From an uncultured SAR86 cluster bacterium (GTDB lineage: Bacteria > Pseudomonadota > Gammaproteobacteria > Magnimaribacterales > D2472): 57,716 bases of DNA. Position numbers and translations under genes: made by a program. The stretch covers positions 1 through 57,716 of the forward strand of contig CABXPU010000005.1 in NCBI GenBank assembly GCA_902514105.1, read 5' to 3'. Under the pieces are notes generated by a model, which worked only from the letters and a program-made list of their open reading frames with translations, was not told the DNA's origin and made no database searches. This document shows positions 29,510 to 39,957 of the stretch, in pieces; the stretch's first letter is position 1, and each line of letters begins with the position of its first letter.

Positions 29510-30241
29510 GTGTTAAAGAAACTCTATCATCAGTTTGCGTCGCCAAAAACATATGTTGTTTTAGTGGATAAGATTTATCCAATTATCTTTTATACGTCTC
29601 TAATTACATATGTTTTTGCTTTAATTTGGGGTCTTGCTTTTGCCCCTTCTGATTATATGCAGGGTAATTCTTATAGGATTATATATATGCATGTGCCAGC
29701 ATCATTTCTATCAGAAAGTCTCTATATAGCTATGGCAATCGCAGCAGCTATTTTTCTAATCTGGAAAGTTAAATTAGCTGCTTATATTATTAAAGCTATA
29801 GCGCCTATTGGGGCATTGGTTGCCTTTTTAGCATTAGTCTCAGGCTCTATATGGGGAATTCCTACTTGGGGTACATGGTGGCAATGGGACGCAAGAGTTA
29901 CCTCTACTTTAATTCTTTTTATTATGTATTTAGGTTTAATTTCACTTCATAGCTCTTTTACAAATTATGAAAAAGCAGATAAATTTATTTCGGTATTGGT
30001 TCTAATTGGCTCTGTTAATATTCCAATCATAAAGAAATCTGTAGATTGGTGGAACACCCTTCATCAACCTGCTTCTATAACCTTAACCGATAAGCCCTCA
30101 ATTGATCCTTCAATGTTGTACCCATTATTTTTATCTATGTTAGGTTTTAGTGGACTGATTATTTGCTTAGTAATCTTATCTTCGAAAGTCCAAATTTTTA
30201 ATAGAGAAGGCAATAAAACCTGGGTAAAATATCATGTTTAA
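29510..30241 (+). CDS. ccmC: Heme transporter CcmC
   Basis: RIIYMHVPASFLSESLYIAMA, SGSIWGIPTWGTWWQWDARVTSTLILF, SVNIPIIKKSVDWWNTLHQPASIT. Confidence 0.95.
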   Translation: MLKKLYHQFASPKTYVVLVDKIYPIIFYTSLITYVFALIWGLAFAPSDYMQGNSYRIIYMHVPASFLSESLYIAMAIAAAIFLIWKVKLAAYIIKAIAPIGALVAFLALVSGSIWGIPTWGTWWQWDARVTSTLILFIMYLGLISLHSSFTNYEKADKFISVLVLIGSVNIPIIKKSVDWWNTLHQPASITLTDKPSIDPSMLYPLFLSMLGFSGLIICLVILSSKVQIFNREGNKTWVKYHV

Positions 30242-30398
30242 ATTTGCTTTCACAGATCTAAATCAATTCATATATATGGAAGGGCATGGTATTTATGTTT
30301 GGTCAGTTTTCTCGATTGTAATTATTTCGCTAGTCTTAGCATTTATTTTTTATAACAAGCAATTAAAGAAAATTAAAAGAAAACATAGTAATGAATAA
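30234..30398 (+). CDS. ccmD: CcmD (small heme exporter protein), missing from supplied ORF track
   Basis: MFKFAFTDLNQFIYMEGHGIYVWSVFSIVIISLVLAFIFYNKQLKKIKRKHSNE*; GHG.YVW motif plus one TM helix; overlaps the ccmC stop and ccmE start. Confidence 0.92.
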   Translation: MFKFAFTDLNQFIYMEGHGIYVWSVFSIVIISLVLAFIFYNKQLKKIKRKHSNE

Positions 30399-30798
30399 AA
30401 TAAGGAAGCAAAGACTGTTTAATGTATTTCTAATAATATGTGTATCTTCTTTAGGAGTTTTTTTTATTTTAAAAGCCCTAAATTCAAATCTTGATTATTT
30501 CTATACTCCTTCAGAAGTATTAATTGCAAATATACCTCAAGATAAAAGGATTAAAATTGGAGGAATGGTAAAAAAAGATTCAGTTGACAGAAACGGCACT
30601 AAAGTTATTTTTAAAATAACTGATTTTGAGAATACCATTGAGGTCCATTATGAAGGCGTTATACCTGATTTATTTAAAGAAGGAAGCGGAGTGGTAGCCT
30701 ATGGAAAGATTCGTGATAAAACTTTAATAGCTGAGAATATCTTTGCTAAGCATGACGAAAATTATATGCCGCCAAACATAGAGATTTCCTCTGGATGA
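30391..30798 (+). CDS. ccmE: Cytochrome c maturation heme chaperone CcmE
   Basis: RIKIGGMVKKDSV, EGSGVVAYGKI, heme-binding HDENYMPP. Confidence 0.95.
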   Translation: MNKIRKQRLFNVFLIICVSSLGVFFILKALNSNLDYFYTPSEVLIANIPQDKRIKIGGMVKKDSVDRNGTKVIFKITDFENTIEVHYEGVIPDLFKEGSGVVAYGKIRDKTLIAENIFAKHDENYMPPNIEISSG

Positions 30799-32693
30799 TT
30801 GCAGAGATTTCCCATTTTTTTTTAGTTACTGCTTCAGGATTGTTTTTATTATCTTTTATTTTTTCAACCCTTACCTATAAAACAAATCATAATCTAGAAA
30901 TACTTGTTTCCAGAGTATTTAGCTATGGGTCATACTTTGTCTTTATTTCTTTTTTTATATATATATGGTTGTCAATTCAGAGTGATTTCTCCATAAGGTA
31001 TATTGCTGAGCATTCTAATAAGGATTTAGCAGTTTTTTATAAAATTTCATCAATTTGGTCTGCTCATGAAGGCTCAATGTTTTTATGGATTGTATTTTTA
31101 TCTCTTTGGAGTCAGTTTTTTAATTTTAAATTACCCCAAGCTGATTTATTAAAAGCCCCATCAATAGGTATTCTTTCTTTCATTATTTTTGGATTCTTAA
31201 TATTTTTATTATTTACATCAAATCCCTATGATTTAATTTTACCTATAGCTCCGGTAAATGGAGCTGATATAAATCCTATTCTTCAAGATCCAGCCCTAGC
31301 TATTCATCCGCCATTTTTGTATTTAGGCTATGTTGGTTTTGTAATAGCTTTTGCATACAATACGGCCTTTTTAATTAAAGGTGATCTGGATATTAATTGG
31401 GAAAAAATTATAAGACCCTGGTCATTAATAGCATGGATTTTATTAACTATTGGAATAACTTTAGGCAGTTGGTGGGCATATTATGAACTTGGTTGGGGCG
31501 GTTATTGGTTCTGGGATCCAGTTGAAAACGTAGCTCTTATGCCGTGGCTGGCCGGAACAGCATTAATCCATTCTCTCTATGCTTCCTCTAGATCAAACTC
31601 ATTAAGAGGTTGGACAATTCTATTATCTATATCAGTATTTTCTTTAAGTTTATTTGGAGCATTTATTGTTCGATCAGGAATAATTGATAGCGTTCATGCA
31701 TTCGCTAATGACCCCCAAAGAGGGCTTTACCTTTTATTATTTTCTGGGATATTAATTATTTCCTCTCTTACTTTTTATGCATTAAGATTGCCTAAGCTTG
31801 TATCAAGCAATCTTATTAAACCTAAATCAAAAGAATCTTTTTTATCTATTAATAATATTTTATTTGTTACAGCAATATTTGCAGTAATGTTAGGAGTCTT
31901 ATATCCACTAATTTTTGATTTCATTTATGAAGAAAGAATTAGTATTGGCCCGCCTTATTACAATACTATTATTGCCCCAATTGCTTTCTTATCATCAATA
32001 TTCCTAGTTTTTTCTGTAGGAAGCTTGTGGCAAAGAAGTTCAAAATTATTTTTTATATACAGCCCTTTATCTCTTTCTATTCTTTTATCAATTTTTATTG
32101 CATGTTTCATTGCTTTTAAACTGCAGGATTTTGAGTGGTGGTTTATAGGTGGAATTTTTTCAGGTTTTTTAATCTTAATAAGATATCTTTTATTAGCTAT
32201 TAATAACATAAGTAAAAAAATGTACTTTAATAAAGCTAGTGCCATTTCTCATGTAGGCCTAGGGATACTATTGATATCAATTTCTATTAATGCAGGCTTG
32301 AGTTACGAAAAAATAATAAACATTAAAGCCGGAGACTCGTTTCAAGATGATATGTACACATTCAATTTATTAGATTTTGATTTAATAAATGAAGACAACT
32401 TTGATTCTATAAAAGCTAAATTCTTAATTAAAAACAATGATGCATCAGAGCAAGTTTTTTATATGTTCCCCGAAAAGAGAAAATATTTCATAAGAGGTCA
32501 AATAACTTCAGAATCTGCTATTCAAATAACTCCATTTAAAGATATTTATATAACTCTTGGCGATCAATTAGATAATGGGTACTGGGTGGTTAATATTCAA
32601 TATAATTATTTCATCAGATGGATTTGGATTTCAGCAATAATAATGTGCTTAGGCAGCTTGATGGCAATTAAAGAGAGAAGTGTGAAGAAATGA
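30795..32693 (+). CDS. ccmF: Heme lyase CcmF
   Basis: WWAYYELGWGGYWFWDPVENVALMPWLAGTALIHS WWD domain; SGIIDSVHAFA. Confidence 0.96.
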   Translation: MIAEISHFFLVTASGLFLLSFIFSTLTYKTNHNLEILVSRVFSYGSYFVFISFFIYIWLSIQSDFSIRYIAEHSNKDLAVFYKISSIWSAHEGSMFLWIVFLSLWSQFFNFKLPQADLLKAPSIGILSFIIFGFLIFLLFTSNPYDLILPIAPVNGADINPILQDPALAIHPPFLYLGYVGFVIAFAYNTAFLIKGDLDINWEKIIRPWSLIAWILLTIGITLGSWWAYYELGWGGYWFWDPVENVALMPWLAGTALIHSLYASSRSNSLRGWTILLSISVFSLSLFGAFIVRSGIIDSVHAFANDPQRGLYLLLFSGILIISSLTFYALRLPKLVSSNLIKPKSKESFLSINNILFVTAIFAVMLGVLYPLIFDFIYEERISIGPPYYNTIIAPIAFLSSIFLVFSVGSLWQRSSKLFFIYSPLSLSILLSIFIACFIAFKLQDFEWWFIGGIFSGFLILIRYLLLAINNISKKMYFNKASAISHVGLGILLISISINAGLSYEKIINIKAGDSFQDDMYTFNLLDFDLINEDNFDSIKAKFLIKNNDASEQVFYMFPEKRKYFIRGQITSESAIQITPFKDIYITLGDQLDNGYWVVNIQYNYFIRWIWISAIIMCLGSLMAIKERSVKK

Positions 32694-33214
32694 AGATATT
32701 CATAAGACTTGTAATTTTAATTATTCCAATTGTAGGTTTTATATTTTTTTACAACTTACTAACAGAAGATAAATTTTATCCAGGAGCTAATTTTGATAGG
32801 TTTAATGTACCAGTTTTTGCTTTAGATGATATTACGTACCAAAAAATTTATACGAAAGATGATTTAAATGATGAATTGCTTCTGAATGTATGGGCAAGCT
32901 GGTGTATTACATGCAGAGTAGAGCATGGGTTTTTAATGGAATTAAAACAAGAAGGGTTTTTGATAACAGGGTTAAATTATAAAGATGAATCTACAGATGC
33001 AAATAATTGGCTTAATTTGTATGGAAATCCCTACAACTTTAGTCTTCATGATATTAAGGGATCTTTAGCCTTAGATATGGGTGTTACGGGAGCTCCAGAG
33101 ACCTTCCTTATTAAGAATGGTGAAGTTTTAGTTCATTACAGTGGTGAGGTTAATTTAGCTGTTTGGGATAATGTTTTTTATCCCGTTATTAAAGAAAATA
33201 AGATGTTTAGATGA
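32690..33214 (+). CDS. ccmG: Thiol:disulfide interchange protein CcmG/DsbE
   Basis: LLNVWASWCITCRVEHGFL thioredoxin active site; GVTGAPETFLI. Confidence 0.93.
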   Translation: MKIFIRLVILIIPIVGFIFFYNLLTEDKFYPGANFDRFNVPVFALDDITYQKIYTKDDLNDELLLNVWASWCITCRVEHGFLMELKQEGFLITGLNYKDESTDANNWLNLYGNPYNFSLHDIKGSLALDMGVTGAPETFLIKNGEVLVHYSGEVNLAVWDNVFYPVIKENKMFR

Positions 33215-33588
33215 AAAAAATAGTTCTTTTAAATTTATTATTCTCAATCTGCTTTATACAAGGCAATGAGGTATATAAATTTAACTCTTTGGAAGAAGAA
33301 AAAAGGTTTTATGATCTCATACATGAGATAAGGTGTCCCAAATGTACGAGTGGCTCTATTGCTAGTTCAAATGCGCCTGTTTCTGAAGATCTAAAAAATA
33401 AAATAGCAGAGCTTATTAACGAAGGCTATTCTGATCAAGAAATTAAGGAATATGCAAAAGATAGATTTGGCAATGAGGTTTTGTATAATCCGGAAGTTAA
33501 TAGCTCAACATATCTATTATGGTATGGACCTTTTATTTTTCTATTTATGATATTGACAGGATTCTTCTTTAGAAGAAAAAGCCAATGA
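33211..33588 (+). CDS. ccmH: Cytochrome c maturation protein CcmH
   Basis: HEIRCPKCTSGSIASSNAPVSEDLKNKIAELINEGYSDQEIKEYAKDRFGNEVLYNP; C-terminal TM. Confidence 0.93.
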   Translation: MKKIVLLNLLFSICFIQGNEVYKFNSLEEEKRFYDLIHEIRCPKCTSGSIASSNAPVSEDLKNKIAELINEGYSDQEIKEYAKDRFGNEVLYNPEVNSSTYLLWYGPFIFLFMILTGFFFRRKSQ

Positions 33589-34370
33589 TATTTTTTTATA
33601 TAGTTATATTAGTTGCATCTGTGCCAATAATAAGATTTTTGTTAGCTCCAGAATCATCAAATAAGATTTTCGTTTTTAGCTTTTCTTTTATAGTTTTAGG
33701 ATTATCTTTATTTGCTTTTATTAGTAAATTTTCTTTTATAGGCTCTGTTCAGGAACACCTAATAGCTGATGAGATTAAAGAGGCAATTTATGACAATCGA
33801 ATAGTTGAACCTCGATATTTAAAAAAATTTACTAAATTAATTCCCGACAATGACAAAATAACTTGGTTAGAGGATAGTATTATTTATGCAATTGAAAATA
33901 ATAGCCTTATGACCGCCGAACAGCTTGTTGAATTCAGTGAACCAATTTTTACAGAAGCAGGGCTGCAACTTCAATTTTATAGTTTATTTAGCATTTTAAG
34001 GGATAAGAAGTTTCCAGCGTTCAGAAATTCAAAAATAATAACAGCGATAGACCTTCCTCCGGAATGTATTTTTAATTCATTAAGCATATTAGCATTAATA
34101 GATAATGGGCCTGCTGTTCCCATTGGTCAAAAAACTTCAGAAGACCCAAATTTAAGATCAATTTCGATTTCTAATATAGATGCTTTAATACCTGGATTTG
34201 ATCTAGCCTCTGCATTAATTAATGGTAAGAAAATATTAATCAAAGCGGCCTTAAAATGTAACAATAACCTGTCTTATTCATCAACTTTTCTACCTCAAAA
34301 TACTAAAAAAAATACCCTAATATTTAGCGGTAAAATTAACGAAAAAGATTGGTCTGTAAACCCACAATAG
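33585..34370 (+). CDS. ccmI: Short CcmI-like protein
   Basis: Operon position; two N-terminal TM helices; C-terminal GPAVPIGQKTSEDPNLRSISISNIDALIPGFDLAS resembles the CcmI C-terminal domain. Confidence 0.7.
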   Translation: MIFFYIVILVASVPIIRFLLAPESSNKIFVFSFSFIVLGLSLFAFISKFSFIGSVQEHLIADEIKEAIYDNRIVEPRYLKKFTKLIPDNDKITWLEDSIIYAIENNSLMTAEQLVEFSEPIFTEAGLQLQFYSLFSILRDKKFPAFRNSKIITAIDLPPECIFNSLSILALIDNGPAVPIGQKTSEDPNLRSISISNIDALIPGFDLASALINGKKILIKAALKCNNNLSYSSTFLPQNTKKNTLIFSGKINEKDWSVNPQ

Positions 34371-34403
34371 TTTAATATAAACCTTAATTAATACTACTTA
34401 TCA

Positions 34404-36605
34404 ATGCAGCTAAAACACATCAAACTGTCCGGTTTTAAAAGTTTCGTCGATGCAACGAAAATCTCTTTTCCAACAAATTTAGTTGCAGTTGTGGGGCCGA
34501 ATGGGTGCGGAAAATCTAATGTAATAGATGCAGTGAAATGGGTTCTTGGAGAACTCTCAGCAAAGAACTTAAGAGGCGATTCAATGGCTGATGTTATTTT
34601 TAATGGATCGGATCTTAGGAAGCCTTCAGGTCAATGCAGCATTGAGCTTTTATTTGATAATTCAGCTGGCAAATTAGGCGGAGAATATGCTTCTTATAAT
34701 GAAATTTCTATAAAGCGCTCAATGACTCGTGATAGCCAGTCTGCATATTTTATAAATAGCACCAAATGTAGAAGAAAAGATGTTCAAGATCTTTTTTTAG
34801 GCACTGGTTTAGGTCCAAATAGTTATGCAATTATTGAGCAAGGAATGGTATCAAGCTTAGTTACAGCAAAACCAGAAGAGCTAAGACTACATATTGAAGA
34901 AGCTGCTGGAGTGTCAAAATATAGAGAGCGAAGAAAAGAGACTGAGCAAAGAATAAAAAAGACTAAAGAAAATTTATCTAGAGTTAAAGATATAAAAGAT
35001 GAGATATCTAGATTAATCAAAAGATTAGAAGGTCAGGCCAAAGCTGCTGAAAAATATAATTCATTTAAAGAGCAAGAAAAAGAAATTGAATTAAAGGTAG
35101 CAATATTATTTTCTCTTGAAGCTAAAAATAATAGAGATGATATTCAAAAGAAATTAGATGCTGTTTTAAGAGATCAAAAAATTAAAGATGCTGAAACTAA
35201 AACAAAACAGTCCCAAATAGATGAATACAGAACTCAACATGAATCTGTTAGAGATTCTTATGATATTGCACAAAAGAATTTTTATTCTGTAGGTGCTGAT
35301 ATAGCTAGATTAGAATCAGACCTACAAAACATTAATATTACCCAGTCTCAAAGCAAAAAAGAGTTAGAAAAAGTTAAAGAGAATTATGAAAGAGCTCTTG
35401 AAAAAGAAGTTAATTTAGAAAATCTTAGCCCTAAAGAAAAAGCAATATTGCTATTAGACAATATAATAGACGCATTAAAGAACATAGGATCAAGTGGTAC
35501 AGATATATATAAAAAAGCTCTGAAGCTTAAAGACCAGCTAACAAGTATTTTAAATATAGCATCTGTTCAATCTAAATCTTTAACCGCTGAATACTTATCT
35601 CGTCAAGATGATCTAAGCAAAATCATCCAAGACAGCAAATCAAGAAAACAAACCTTAGAATCAGACATTACCCAACTTGTTGAAAAAAGCTCGGAAGCAG
35701 AGACTGCATTAATTGAGATAAGGCAAAAGCAATCAAAAGTAGATCAAGACCTTCGTGATCTAGAAAATAAAAGATCAATTGCTGAACTAGATTTAAGGAC
35801 AATTTCAGAGAAAGTTACAAGCATAAGACTTGATTTAAAGACATATGAAATTAATTTAGAAAATGCTAATGAGAAGATCAAAAGCTCTGGAGTTAAAATT
35901 GATGATATAAATTTTTCAGATTATGAAGATCTTGATTTAAAAGAACTTCAAGATAATTTAGTTGATATTCAAGCAAAAATAATCAGGTTAGGGGCAATTA
36001 ATTTAGCTGCTCCAGAAGAGATAGCTGAAGAGTCTAAAAGAAAAGATAAACTTGAAGAACAATACGATGAACTGACAGACGCTTTAGACAAGCTCACCAA
36101 TGCAATCAAAAAAATTGATATAGAAACTAAATCAAGGTTTGAGGATAGTTTTAATGCAGTCAACACAAGATTAAAAGAAATATTCCCTATATTATTCGGC
36201 GGAGGTTTTGCGGAGCTCAAATTATTAGATAATGATATGTTAAATAGTGGTGTAGTTTTTATGGCGAGGCCGCCCGGCAAAAAGAATGCAACAATTTCTC
36301 AATTATCTGGCGGAGAAAAGGCTTTAACTGCGCTATCTTTGGTTTTCTCAATTTTTCAATTAAACCCTGCTCCATTTTGCATGTTAGATGAGGTTGATGC
36401 TCCATTAGACGATGTAAATACCCAACGTTTAATCAATATGGTTGAAGAAATGTCACACACTATTCAATTTATTGTCATTACTCACAACAAGGTATCCATG
36501 GAGAGGAGTGACCACTTAATGGGTATAACAATGCAAGAAGCTGGGGTTTCAAGATTGGTAACTGTGGATGTAAATCAAGCCCTGGAATTGGCTGATTCGG
36601 ATTAG
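34404..36605 (+). CDS. smc: Chromosome segregation protein SMC, unusually short (733 aa)
   Basis: MQLKHIKLSGFKSFVDATKISFPTNLVAVVGPNGCGKSNVIDAVKWVLGE; C-terminal ISQLSGGEKALTALSLVFSIFQLNPAPFCMLDEVDAPLDDVN; smc-zipA-ligA order. Confidence 0.93.
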   Translation: MQLKHIKLSGFKSFVDATKISFPTNLVAVVGPNGCGKSNVIDAVKWVLGELSAKNLRGDSMADVIFNGSDLRKPSGQCSIELLFDNSAGKLGGEYASYNEISIKRSMTRDSQSAYFINSTKCRRKDVQDLFLGTGLGPNSYAIIEQGMVSSLVTAKPEELRLHIEEAAGVSKYRERRKETEQRIKKTKENLSRVKDIKDEISRLIKRLEGQAKAAEKYNSFKEQEKEIELKVAILFSLEAKNNRDDIQKKLDAVLRDQKIKDAETKTKQSQIDEYRTQHESVRDSYDIAQKNFYSVGADIARLESDLQNINITQSQSKKELEKVKENYERALEKEVNLENLSPKEKAILLLDNIIDALKNIGSSGTDIYKKALKLKDQLTSILNIASVQSKSLTAEYLSRQDDLSKIIQDSKSRKQTLESDITQLVEKSSEAETALIEIRQKQSKVDQDLRDLENKRSIAELDLRTISEKVTSIRLDLKTYEINLENANEKIKSSGVKIDDINFSDYEDLDLKELQDNLVDIQAKIIRLGAINLAAPEEIAEESKRKDKLEEQYDELTDALDKLTNAIKKIDIETKSRFEDSFNAVNTRLKEIFPILFGGGFAELKLLDNDMLNSGVVFMARPPGKKNATISQLSGGEKALTALSLVFSIFQLNPAPFCMLDEVDAPLDDVNTQRLINMVEEMSHTIQFIVITHNKVSMERSDHLMGITMQEAGVSRLVTVDVNQALELADSD

Positions 36606-37217
36606 ATGGAAACAAATTCAGATATATATTTAATAGGTTTTTTAATTGGAATATTTTTATTAGTCACCTTTTTTTTCCTCAAAAAAATAGCTAGCTCTAA
36701 TGACTTAAAAGTTAAGATAGAAGAAGTCCCTGATTCTGTAATGAAAGATGATGAGCCTGCTCAATCTTCTTTTAACTTTAACGAAGAAGCTAAGAAAAAA
36801 AGTAATTTTGATCAAAAACTTATTATTTTTAATCTTATTTCTATAGATGGGTCATTTTTTGATATAGATCAATTATTTGGGTTTATTTCTAATTACGAAA
36901 CCAAGCTAATAAATGGCTACTTCTCATATAAGCATAACAATGAAGAGATATTTAGAATTGCTAATGCAATAAATCCTGGTACTTTTAGGCCAGAGACAAA
37001 ATCTCAAGCTATTATTATAGCTTCAGATATAAACAATGTAGATGATGCAGTGCATACGGTTGAAGAGATGTTAAATTTTGCTACTAAATTTAGTGATAAT
37101 TTCCATGCAAGCATATGCGATGTAGACAGACTTCCCTTAACAAAGCAGATGATATCTCATGTCAGATCGACCGCCCAAGAAGCTTCTAGACTTAAGCAGG
37201 TAAGTGATTACGCATAA
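36606..37217 (+). CDS. zipA: ZipA-like cell division protein
   Basis: N-terminal TM anchor, ZipA-C-like globular domain; located between smc and ligA as in Pseudomonas. Confidence 0.75.
   Translation: METNSDIYLIGFLIGIFLLVTFFFLKKIASSNDLKVKIEEVPDSVMKDDEPAQSSFNFNEEAKKKSNFDQKLIIFNLISIDGSFFDIDQLFGFISNYETKLINGYFSYKHNNEEIFRIANAINPGTFRPETKSQAIIIASDINNVDDAVHTVEEMLNFATKFSDNFHASICDVDRLPLTKQMISHVRSTAQEASRLKQVSDYA

Positions 37218-39957
<2,740 letters not shown>

Noticed and set aside
33317-33331. Short palindrome ATCTCATACATGAGAT within ccmH
   Set aside because: Inside a well-supported coding region; size is compatible with chance in AT-rich DNA.
34404-36605. SMC gene as a frameshifted pseudogene
   Set aside because: The ORF is continuous with intact Walker A, signature and Walker B motifs, so it was treated as an intact short SMC rather than a pseudogene.
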